DNA from: Elusimicrobiota bacterium
GTDB taxonomy: Bacteria; Elusimicrobiota; Elusimicrobia; UBA1565
Length of the DNA: 64,000 bases
Direction of reading: 5' to 3'
Assembly (NCBI GenBank): GCA_016196755.1
Contig: JACPXC010000007.1
Location: 62,001-126,000 of the forward strand
Under the pieces are notes generated by a model. It searched no databases. It saw nothing but the letters and a program-made list of their open reading frames with translations, and was not told the DNA's origin. The position numbers and the translations under genes were made by a program. Shown one piece after another: positions 28,812 through 35,796 of the stretch (the stretch's first letter is position 1; each line of letters begins with the position of its first letter).

Positions 28812-30055
28812 CCGTCGCAGACCCGATCTGGCGCCCCTACACCCAGCACGCCACGAGCGCGCCGCCCGTCTTCATCGAGCGGGCCGCGGGGGCGACGCTC
28901 CACGCCAAGGAGGGCCGGAAGATCTTCGACGCCATCTCCTCGTGGTGGGTGACGCTGCACGGCCATGCCCACCCCCGCATCGCCGCCGCCATCGCGCGCC
29001 AGGCCGCCAGCCTGGAGCAGGTCATCTTCGCCTCCTTCACCCACGAGCCCGCCGAGCGGCTCTCCGCCGCCCTGCTCGCCAAGGCGCCCAGGGGCCTGGA
29101 CCGGGTGTTTTATTCCGACGACGGGTCCACCGCCGTCGAGGTGGCCGTCAAGATGGCGGTGGGCTACTGGAGCCGGCGCGGCGAGCGCCGTCCGCTCATC
29201 GTCGCCTTGGAGGATGCCTACCACGGCGACACCTTCGGGGCCATGTCGGTCAGCGCGCGCGGAGCTTTCACGGCGGACTACGGCTCGATGCTCTTCGAGG
29301 TCCGGCGGGTGCCGTGGAACGAGCCGGCGGCCCTGGAGGCTCTCCTCAAGGCGGAAGGGGAGCGGGTCGCCGCGATGATCGTCGAGCCGCTGGTGCTCGG
29401 CGCGGGCGGGATGCTCATGTATCCGCCCGCCGTCCTCGAGGCCTTCGCCGACGCCTGCGCGCGTCATGGGGTCTTGTTCATCGCCGACGAGGTCATGACC
29501 GGCTTCGGGCGCACGGGCACGCTGTTCGCCTGCGAGCAAGCCGGGGTGACACCCGACATCCTCTGCCTCTCCAAAGGCCTGACCGGGGGCTTTCTGCCGC
29601 TGGGCGCGACGCTGGCTAAGGAGGCCGTCTTCCAGGCCTTCCGCGACCAGGACCGCGCCAAGACCTTCTTCCACGGGCACTCCTATGCGGGGAACCCCAT
29701 CGCCTGCGCGGCGGCGTTGGCCAGCCTGGCGGTCTTCGACGAGGAGCCGGTCTTCGAGCGAATCGCTAAGATAGCGGCCATCCACCAGAGGGAGCTCAAG
29801 CGCTTCGCGGGCCGCCCCCAGGTCGTCGAGACCCGACAGACCGGCACGATCGCCGCCGTCGAACTGCGCGTCGGCGACTCGGGTTATCTGAGCGGCCTGG
29901 GCCCCAAGTTGCTCGAGTTCTACCTCTCCAAGGACGTCCTCCTGCGCCCGCTGGGGAACGTCGTCTACCTTTTGCCGCCCTACTGCTCGAGCGAACGGGA
30001 GCTGGTCCATGCTTACGACGCGATCGAAGAATCCTTGGTACTCCTCCGAGACTGA
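28808..30055 (+). CDS. bioA: Adenosylmethionine-8-amino-7-oxononanoate aminotransferase
   Basis: 415 residues from GTG 28808. BioA-specific N-terminus IWRPYTQHATSAPPV, then DAISSWWVTLHGHAHP (the Trp-Trp of BioA), FYSDDGSTAVEVAVKM, DAYHGDTFGAMS, IADEVMTGFGRTG and PLP lysine 256 in CLSKGLTGG. Uses SAM as amino donor. The last 47 nt overlap the start of the ferritin-like gene. Confidence 0.95.
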   Translation: MTVADPIWRPYTQHATSAPPVFIERAAGATLHAKEGRKIFDAISSWWVTLHGHAHPRIAAAIARQAASLEQVIFASFTHEPAERLSAALLAKAPRGLDRVFYSDDGSTAVEVAVKMAVGYWSRRGERRPLIVALEDAYHGDTFGAMSVSARGAFTADYGSMLFEVRRVPWNEPAALEALLKAEGERVAAMIVEPLVLGAGGMLMYPPAVLEAFADACARHGVLFIADEVMTGFGRTGTLFACEQAGVTPDILCLSKGLTGGFLPLGATLAKEAVFQAFRDQDRAKTFFHGHSYAGNPIACAAALASLAVFDEEPVFERIAKIAAIHQRELKRFAGRPQVVETRQTGTIAAVELRVGDSGYLSGLGPKLLEFYLSKDVLLRPLGNVVYLLPPYCSSERELVHAYDAIEESLVLLRD

Positions 30056-30644
30056 GCCCCTGCGCGAGGAGGCCCGGGCCTTTCTGGCCGCGCTCTGCCG
30101 CCGGCCGGCGGACCACGCTCGCTTCCTCAACACCCTTTCGCTCATGGAGCACGTGGGCAGCCGCAAGATCATGCTCAGCCACGAGGGGCGCCCGCTGGCC
30201 GAGGATGCCCTGAAACACCTCTCCGAGGAGGCGCGCCACGCGCACTTCTTCCGCCGCGCAGCCGAGAAGGTGGCGGGGCGGAGCTTGGGGTACGGCGCCG
30301 GCGACGCCTTGGCCCCTTGGTCGGGGCGGATGTACATGGAGCGCCTCGACGCCGCTCTGACCAAGCGCCTAGGCGATGACCGCGCGCTGGCCTACCGCTA
30401 CGTGACCTTGGCCGTCGAACTGCGCGCGCAGTGGTTCTACGAACTCTACCAGGAGGTCTTGAGCGCGGAGGAGATGTCACTGTCGCTCAAGAGCGTCCTG
30501 GCTGAGGAGGACGCCCACCTCAAGGAGATGCAGGAGGCCCTGGAGAAGGCCGACCCGCTCTACGAGCCGCGCTGCGCGGAATTCTCGACGCTGGAATCCG
30601 GCCTGTTCGAGAAGTGGTTCGCGGCTATGGGGCTGGCAGGCTAA
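30009..30644 (+). CDS. Ferritin-like di-iron protein in the biotin operon
   Basis: 211 residues, all helical, with the complete set of ligands of a ferritin-like di-iron site: Glu47 (LMEHVGS), Glu74/His77 (EEARH), Glu137 (VELRAQW) and Glu167/His170 (EEDAH), one per helix plus two ExxH motifs. It starts 47 nt inside bioA, so it is translationally coupled. No biotin-pathway family that I know has this pattern. By analogy, CADD-type ferritin-like enzymes replace known steps of another cofactor pathway. Inference: an oxidase/oxygenase making or trimming a pimeloyl precursor (no bioC, bioH, bioW or bioZ is seen here), or an iron/oxidative-stress partner. A decayed copy lies at 31190-31524. Confidence 0.75.
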   Translation: MLTTRSKNPWYSSETEPLREEARAFLAALCRRPADHARFLNTLSLMEHVGSRKIMLSHEGRPLAEDALKHLSEEARHAHFFRRAAEKVAGRSLGYGAGDALAPWSGRMYMERLDAALTKRLGDDRALAYRYVTLAVELRAQWFYELYQEVLSAEEMSLSLKSVLAEEDAHLKEMQEALEKADPLYEPRCAEFSTLESGLFEKWFAAMGLAG

Positions 30645-30733
30645 CGCGGGACTAAGGCAGTCGTACGGGGCAACGCACAGATGAGGCGCGCTATCGGCGG
30701 CAACAGGTTAGGAGTTCTTCATCGCCGTAGTCC

Positions 30734-30858
30734 TCATAATGCCGCTACCAATTCCTCCTTGCTCAGACGCGCCTGCCGGAGAATGGAGCGAAGGGTTTCC
30801 GGATTGAGGTCTCCAGAATGATGATTCGCTTGGGCTTAATCTGCGGGAGGCTAGGCAC
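30734..30858 (-). pseudogene. hicA: hicA toxin remnant with internal deletion
   Basis: Starts at a GTG overlapping the hicB stop and reads MPSLPQIKPKRII, the usual HicA N-terminus. In the +1-shifted frame it resumes with the HicA C-terminus (HHSGDLNPETLRSILRQARL, then SKEELVAAL) and stops at 30736-30734. The central ~30 codons, including the catalytic His region and dsRNA-binding core, are missing, so the toxin must be inactive. Confidence 0.66.
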
Positions 30859-31135
30859 GCGCCTGGACAGCCAGGCCTACGCGCATGACGAACTCCTCAA
30901 TGACGGAATCCGGGGACGTCTGGCGGGGGTCTTGGGCCTTAGGCACATGCCGCAGGTAGGGCAAATTGTTTTCGATGGCGGAATCCAGGTAGAATTCGAC
31001 CGCCTCTTGAAGCATCCGCTTGGCCTTTGCGGCCGATAATCCCTCGGAAGCTACATCCAGGTCGAGGCAGAGGGCCGTAAATCCCTTCGGCTGACGGACA
31101 ATAACGCAGGAGAGGGCCAAATCTGAGCGCGTCAT
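30851..31135 (-). CDS. hicB: HicB-family antitoxin, now without a functional toxin
   Basis: 94 residues. The HicB pattern is visible: CVIVRQPKGFTALCLDLDVAS (beta strands with ALC.DL) then EGLSAAKAKRMLQEAVEFYL. HicB binds and neutralises the mRNA interferase HicA and represses the operon. The C-terminal ~40 residues are not typical and no clear ribbon-helix-helix is seen. Lower G+C than the surrounding genome. Its partner has lost its centre, so this is an orphan antitoxin. Confidence 0.7.
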   Translation of the reverse strand: MTRSDLALSCVIVRQPKGFTALCLDLDVASEGLSAAKAKRMLQEAVEFYLDSAIENNLPYLRHVPKAQDPRQTSPDSVIEEFVMRVGLAVQARA

Positions 31136-31147
31136 AAGGATAACCCA

Positions 31148-31176
31148 AGTATAACAGGGTATCCCAGCGCGCGCAA
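31148..31176 (-). promoter_or_regulatory. Promoter of hicB with adjacent inverted repeat
   Basis: TTGCGC (31176-31171), 17-bp spacer, TATACT (31153-31148) on the minus strand, 12 nt before the ATG at 31135. The -35 overlaps a perfect inverted repeat GCGCGC-AATTA-GCGCGC, a possible HicB operator. Confidence 0.42.
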
Positions 31177-31189
31177 TTAGCGCGCAGAC

Positions 31190-31524
31190 TTGTCCATCGC
31201 CTTCCTCGCCAGCCTGGCCGTCTTCGAGGATGAGCCCGCGCGGACCGCGCGCTGGCCTACCGCTACGTCACCTTGGCCGTCGAGCTGCGCGCGCAGTGGT
31301 TCTACGACCTCTACCAGGAGGTCTTGAGCCGAGAAGAGCTGACGCTGTCGCTTAAGAGCGGCCTCGCCGAGGAGGACGCTCACCTCGCGGAGATGCAGGA
31401 GACTCTGAAGAAGGCCGACCCGCTCTACGCGGTCCGTTGCGCGGAGTACGCCGACGTCGAGGCCGGCCTGTTCGAGAAGTGGTTCGCCGCGATCCGGCAA
31501 CAGACTACGGTTGCACCTGCCTAG
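31190..31524 (+). pseudogene. Decayed bioA/ferritin-like copy joined by a deletion
   Basis: Bases ~31195-31238 encode FLASLAVFEDEPA, matching LASLAVFDEEP inside bioA (around 29720-29750). From 31243 the sequence switches to the 3' part of the ferritin-like gene (compare 30378-30644), reading RALAYRYVTLAVELRAQWFY through EKWFAAI in a different frame. The two pieces are out of frame with each other and the first half of the ferritin-like gene is missing (no Glu47 or first ExxH). It is diverged from the intact copy, so the duplication is not recent. Confidence 0.76.
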
Positions 31525-31705
31525 CCCTGGGCAGGTGAATAAGCGGCTGATTGTCAGCCGATCGCAGATCGTGCCTGGCTAGAAACTCATTGTATTGCCG
31601 CCAGAACACTGTATCCCGACCCATAGCCTCCAGTTGCCGTAAGCCGTTAGGGATATGGCCCTCAAAGGTTCGAATCTCCGCAAGACGGCTCCCGCTCAGC
31701 AGCAT
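31505..31705 (-). pseudogene. Unrecognised ORF fragment downstream of the nucleotidyltransferase
   Basis: 66 codons from an internal ATG (the frame is open somewhat further upstream, with FSEADAQIVAHIM preceding it). Contains RTFEGHIPNGLRQLEAMGRD. No family recognised. It overlaps the shifted 3' end of the nucleotidyltransferase frame and the 3' end of the decayed copy, so it is probably the tail of a gene brought here by rearrangement. Confidence 0.3.
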
Positions 31706-32105
31706 GATATGGGCAACGATCTGAGCGTCCGCCTCGCTGAACGCGCCGCCTCGATTGCGCCCGGCCGTCGAGCTTGCCGCGTTCCCGGCTTTGCCAGATC
31801 TCCGCAGTCGAGACGCCGCTCAAAGAGGTGAGGATGTCGATCCGCACCGGCGGCCGGCCGAGTTGGATGACATCGCCGCTCAGGATGTCCTCGGCCGAGA
31901 CCCCGAGGCTCGAGAATCCGAAGTCGCCCAGCGCCGCCACGACTCTCTCGGCGTTTTCGGGGTCGGGATAGACCCAGACGTCCATGTCGCCCGTCGTGCG
32001 GACGAAGCCTTGGTGGATGACGGCAAAGGCGCCGACGAGGACGAACCGGACATCGCGCCCGATCAGAGCCTTTAGGAACTCGCGGAAGTCGAGCTCGATC
32101 GTCAC
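31662..32105 (-). CDS. MNT/AbiEii-like nucleotidyltransferase, C-terminus replaced
   Basis: 147 residues from GTG 32105. The N-terminal ~105 residues are a Pol-beta-type nucleotidyltransferase domain: FLKALIGRDVRFVLVGAFAV, TTGDMDVWVYPDPENAERVV with the Asp-x-Asp metal pair, and VRIDILTSLSGV with the third Asp. In relatives the C-terminus carries an Arg/Lys-rich Lys-x-x-Gly-Arg-Pro-Lys-Asp block; here the frame runs after KLDG into an Arg-rich unrelated tail, so the end is lost through frameshift or rearrangement. Related proteins act as toxins or antitoxins of type IV-like modules. Confidence 0.68.
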   Translation of the reverse strand: MTIELDFREFLKALIGRDVRFVLVGAFAVIHQGFVRTTGDMDVWVYPDPENAERVVAALGDFGFSSLGVSAEDILSGDVIQLGRPPVRIDILTSLSGVSTAEIWQSRERGKLDGRAQSRRRVQRGGRSDRCPYHAAEREPSCGDSNL

Positions 32106-32293
32106 CCGTGGCCGGGGACTATGCGGGCGGTGCGGGCCATCCGAGCCGGGAACTTCCGCCCGGAGGCGGCCCAGGCGAGCCGCGTCATGCGGGTCATCGC
32201 GGCGATCCGCTCCTCCGCTGGGCGGCTGCGCCAATAGCTCAGATCGCCCTGGGGCCCTGGATGGCCCTTCACGATAGCCACGACCCGCTTCAT
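32102..32293 (-). CDS. Small partner protein of the nucleotidyltransferase cassette
   Basis: 63 residues, MKRVVAIVKGHPGPQGDLSY onward, with YWRSRPAEERIAAMTRMTRL, a block common to small (~65 residue) proteins encoded just upstream of MNT-like nucleotidyltransferases. Its TGA overlaps the GTG of that gene. The function of these small proteins is not well established; a toxin-antitoxin role is often suggested. Confidence 0.6.
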   Translation of the reverse strand: MKRVVAIVKGHPGPQGDLSYWRSRPAEERIAAMTRMTRLAWAASGRKFPARMARTARIVPGHG

Positions 32294-32347
32294 GGCTTTA
32301 GTTTAACAGGCGTCCGCGCGGCCTTCAAGCCAAGGGCCTCCGAAATG

Positions 32348-33055
32348 TCATATGAGCCGCTTGAGCAGCCCGTGCATGAACGCGGCGTCCCCTTGCGTCA
32401 TACGCCAGCGCATGAGGCCCCTGCGGAACTTGAGCCGCCGCGTGCGCTCGGACATGTGCATGTTGACGTTGCCCTTGGCCATGGCCCGCATCGCCGTGTC
32501 GACGAGCTCCTCGACCTGGCGCCCCTCCATCATCGGCTCCTTGGGCTCGGAGGCCGAGCTCTCCAGCGAGGCGCGCGCGAGCTCGTAGGCCATCAAGGCC
32601 ACGGCCTGCCCGAGGTTCATCGACGGGGCGTCGTCCTGGGTCGGGATGCGAACCAAGGCGTGGCAGTGGTCGAGCTCCTCGTTGGAGAGCCCGCTCTTCT
32701 CGGAGCCGAACAGGATGGCCACCCTCCCCCCGCCGGGCATGCGCCGGCGCAGCCAGGCGCGCAGGGCCGGCAGGGTGACCTGGGGCTGGCGGAAGCTGCG
32801 GTTGTGCGCCGAGGCGGTGCCGAGCACGAGGCGGCAGCCTTCGGCGGCCTGCGCCATACTGAGCACCGGAGCCGTCTTCAGAAGCTCGTCGCCGTAGATG
32901 GCCGAGGCCGAGGCCTCGCGCCAGCGCGGGTCGAAGGGCTCGACCGCGGCCAGGTCCTTGAAGCCGAAGTTGGTCATCGCCCGCGCGGCGGCGCCGATGT
33001 TGAGCGAGTTGCGGACCCGGACCAGGACGAAGCGCGGCTCGATGCGTCCGGCCAT
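32348..33055 (-). CDS. trmJ: TrmJ-like tRNA (Cm32/Um32) 2'-O-methyltransferase
   Basis: 235 residues beginning MAGRIEPRFVLVRVRNSLNI, giving VRVRNSLNIGAAARAMTNFG of the SPOUT class. Later motifs VAILFGSEKSGLSNEEL and IPTQDDAPSMNLGQAVALMA build the trefoil knot that binds SAM. C-terminal ~70 residues form the TrmJ-type extension (EELVDTAMRAMAK). Methylates the ribose of position 32 in tRNA anticodon loops in well-studied relatives. Ends 5 bp from the caleosin-like gene on the same strand. Confidence 0.88.
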   Translation of the reverse strand: MAGRIEPRFVLVRVRNSLNIGAAARAMTNFGFKDLAAVEPFDPRWREASASAIYGDELLKTAPVLSMAQAAEGCRLVLGTASAHNRSFRQPQVTLPALRAWLRRRMPGGGRVAILFGSEKSGLSNEELDHCHALVRIPTQDDAPSMNLGQAVALMAYELARASLESSASEPKEPMMEGRQVEELVDTAMRAMAKGNVNMHMSERTRRLKFRRGLMRWRMTQGDAAFMHGLLKRLI

Positions 33056-33060
33056 GAGAC

Positions 33061-34812
33061 TCAGTACGCGCGCTCCCGGCGGATGTCTTCCTGGGCCAGG
33101 CCCCGGTAGACGCGGAGCAGCATGTCCCGGCTCACGGCCGGGACCAGCCGTCCCTCTTCCTCGACGACGACGTCGGCGTAGAGTTCGACGAGCTGGTCGG
33201 CGCGGCGCTTGGCGGCCAGCACGCCCTGCCAGCGCGAGAACCAGGACCCGCGGCCCTCGGACTCGTCGCGGAGCGCGTTGCCCTCGCGCATGCGTTTCAT
33301 GTCGGCGGCGCTCATGTGCGCGCGGCCCGGGGCGTAGAGCTCGAACATGCGCTCGAACTCGACTAAGTCGATGTCGCCCGGCGTCAGGCCGCGCTTGTTG
33401 CCGGCCGGGGCGAAGATGCGGCTGTTCGAGTAGCCCTGGGCCTGGAACAGGTTCGGCAGATAGATGTCGAAGGGACGGAACAGGAGCCCCAAGTCCCAGC
33501 GCTCTTGCAGGGACAGTCCGCTCTGGGTCTTGGGGCCGAAGAGTAGGTGCGAGAGCAGGGCGGTCTTGAAGGCCTCGACGACCGAGAGCCCGTGCTCGCG
33601 CATCGCCAGGTAGGTCGAGTCGAGGCGGGCGATCGGGGCGCCCACGTCGGGGGCCTTGAGGAACCAATAGCGCTTCTGGAGCGAGGTCTTGCCCGGCAGG
33701 CTCGAGACGTCGGTCGCCACCGGGATGCCCTCGCGCAGACGCCCAAGCAGGGCGATCTTGAGCAGTTCGATTCCGTCGGCGAAAGCCGCCGTCCGGGACC
33801 GCGTCAGCAGCGCCGAGAGGCCCACGGCGGCGGTCAGGGCCGCGAGGACGGGGTTCGTCGCCGCCAGAGTCCAGGCGGCGTAGCCGGCGCCGATCAGGAC
33901 GGCCTTCACGCCGAGGGAGCTCAGGGCGACGCCGAGACCGGCCTGTTCGACGCCTTTGAACAACGTCGGGAACATCAGGGTGCGGCGCTCGGTGGGGACG
34001 CCGTCCGAAACGGACCGCATCGAGCTCAAGGCGAGCATTCGGCCGTAAGCGGGCAAGAACGGGAGCGCCAGGCCCGCGACGAGCCCGGCGGCCGTCGTCC
34101 AGGCCGCGGCGCCGGTGATGACAGCCGCCGCGCCGACCGCGGCCCCCAGCCCCAGCGTGAGGACGTTCGACCAGAGGATGGCCGTGGAGGCCTTGTTCCC
34201 CTTCTCGAGCATGCGCCGCGGGAAATCCGCCGCGTCGGGCGCGGGAATCGGACGCCGCGCAGCCGCCGGCTTAAGACCGTTAGGCCCCGCTCTGGAGCCG
34301 GACACCGGGACAGGCTCGATCCCATTGGACGTGAAGGGGCGCGCGGCATCGAAGAAAACGCCGGAGGCGGCCCCTTTCGAGCCCAAGGCGGATCGTGGGG
34401 CCGGCTTCGCGATAGCGGCCAGGACGGGGTTCTCGGATAAGCGGACGGTCAGTTCGCGCGCAACGGCGGTCGGGCCGGCGGGCGCGGCGGCCTGGGCGGC
34501 GACCGCCGCCTGGGCTGCCGGAACAGCGACGGCGACCGGAACCGCGGCAACGGAGGCGGAGAGGACGGCGGCCGAAGGACGGGCCACGACGCCGGGCAGG
34601 GTGAGGGTCGGCATGAGACCGACCGAAGGGAGGCTGGGCATGGACGGTCGGAAGACCGGCGCCGCGCCGAGAGCGCCGGCCACCGGCGCCAAGCCCACGC
34701 CGACGGCGGGCGCGCGGACGGCGGCGACGCTCTGGGCGGCTGCGTCGACGGCCGCCCCGGGGACCGAGAGCAGGATGGCGCCGACGACGACGCTGGCGTT
34801 GAATTTCCGCAT
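33061..34812 (-). CDS. Membrane-associated caleosin-like protein with Ala/Pro-rich leader
   Basis: 583 residues from ATG 34812, which has GGAGA at a good distance (an ATG at 34827 is also in frame). Residues 1-27 form a signal peptide; ~28-180 are Ala/Pro/Val-rich; ~190-340 hold several hydrophobic segments. Residues ~374-575 follow the caleosin plan: SLQKRYWFL (EF-hand region), a helix with FKTALLSHLLFGPKT, FRPFDIYLPNLFQAQGYSNS, GDIDLVEFERMFELYAP, LAAKRRADQLVELYAD, DMLLRVYRG. Plant caleosins are calcium- and haem-binding oil-body proteins. Here the EF-hand acidic residues and the haem His are not conserved, so a structural lipid-surface role is more likely (inference). Confidence 0.66.
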   Translation of the reverse strand: MRKFNASVVVGAILLSVPGAAVDAAAQSVAAVRAPAVGVGLAPVAGALGAAPVFRPSMPSLPSVGLMPTLTLPGVVARPSAAVLSASVAAVPVAVAVPAAQAAVAAQAAAPAGPTAVARELTVRLSENPVLAAIAKPAPRSALGSKGAASGVFFDAARPFTSNGIEPVPVSGSRAGPNGLKPAAARRPIPAPDAADFPRRMLEKGNKASTAILWSNVLTLGLGAAVGAAAVITGAAAWTTAAGLVAGLALPFLPAYGRMLALSSMRSVSDGVPTERRTLMFPTLFKGVEQAGLGVALSSLGVKAVLIGAGYAAWTLAATNPVLAALTAAVGLSALLTRSRTAAFADGIELLKIALLGRLREGIPVATDVSSLPGKTSLQKRYWFLKAPDVGAPIARLDSTYLAMREHGLSVVEAFKTALLSHLLFGPKTQSGLSLQERWDLGLLFRPFDIYLPNLFQAQGYSNSRIFAPAGNKRGLTPGDIDLVEFERMFELYAPGRAHMSAADMKRMREGNALRDESEGRGSWFSRWQGVLAAKRRADQLVELYADVVVEEEGRLVPAVSRDMLLRVYRGLAQEDIRRERAY

Positions 34813-34962
34813 GCGTTCTCCAAGCAAGAGCAGGCCCTGATTCTAGCTTCGCCTGACGGAGGGTGGAAGGGCCCTTTGGACCCGCGGGTGGGGACCCAAT
34901 CGCCCTGGGCGCCGCAGCTGGGAAAGCACGGGATTTCCGCGTTTAAAACGGGCCCTGGTTCT

Positions 34963-35796
34963 ATGGCGCGACTCCTGCTATATTGCGTTCGATGCCGTCG
35001 CGTCGGACACTCTGAGACGCCCCCTGAGCCGAACATCCCCAAGAGAGAGGACACGAAAGCGCCCCGTCAGGAACCCGCCGTCCAAAAAAAAGACTCCTGC
35101 GCCATCGGCAGCGTCTATGAGATGCTCAACACCGCCGTCCCGCTGGCGAGGAAGCATCTCCGCGAGCCCCGGCTCTATTCCATCCAGAGAGCCGTCGACT
35201 CCAGCCTCCAGGCGATGATCAGCGACGACAAGGAGTTCCGCTGGGAGTTCGTGTTTTCCGACGCCGAGTCGGAAAAATATCTCCATTTCATCCATTCCAA
35301 AGCCCGGCCGGTGGAATATTTCGTCCTGACAAAGAACCCCAAGGCGTTTGGCAACGCCCTCATACACCGCGCGCCGTCATCCGGCGGCCCGTTTTACGAC
35401 GTAGTCAAATGGTCCTTCGACCCGGCGGCAAAGTCCTGGTCCAAAAAGACGGGCGACGTGGTCACCATGGGCCGATCCCCGTGCGGACTGATCAACGTAA
35501 AGTTCGTCGATTCGCTGGACGTGGAATCCCTGCTGGCGCGGATCGGGGCTCCCATGTGCGACCCGGCTCAGCCGGAACGCTCCAAGGTCCAGGTCTCGCT
35601 CTTCCACCCCGTCCCGTCCGATAGTCCCGGCGCGATATGCAGGGGGCAATCCCTTTTCGGCTTCGCCGACGACGTGTGGGAGAACTACAGGCTGGCGCCC
35701 GCCCCCGGCAATCTCTGGGGAATCTATGCCGACAAGACCGTGACCTTCCTGGATGCCGCAAGCGGGAAAGTCCTCTACCGCGGACCTACGAAATGA
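34963..35796 (+). CDS. Hypothetical protein, possibly exported
   Basis: 277 residues if started at ATG 34963 (the frame is open to 34876, and the start is uncertain). The N-terminus MARLLLYCVRCRRVG is short and only weakly signal-like. The body has two or three beta-rich parts (EFRWEFVFSDAESEKYLHFI, WGIYADKTVTFLDAASGKVL) and four Cys. No family recognised. Its codon use is less GC-extreme than its neighbours. The 3' end overlaps the convergent kinase gene by 11 nt. Confidence 0.5.
   Translation: MARLLLYCVRCRRVGHSETPPEPNIPKREDTKAPRQEPAVQKKDSCAIGSVYEMLNTAVPLARKHLREPRLYSIQRAVDSSLQAMISDDKEFRWEFVFSDAESEKYLHFIHSKARPVEYFVLTKNPKAFGNALIHRAPSSGGPFYDVVKWSFDPAAKSWSKKTGDVVTMGRSPCGLINVKFVDSLDVESLLARIGAPMCDPAQPERSKVQVSLFHPVPSDSPGAICRGQSLFGFADDVWENYRLAPAPGNLWGIYADKTVTFLDAASGKVLYRGPTK

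Noticed and set aside
31669-31690. GGTTCGAATC resembling a tRNA T arm
   Set aside because: No flanking stem pairing, acceptor or anticodon arm; it lies in degraded coding sequence.
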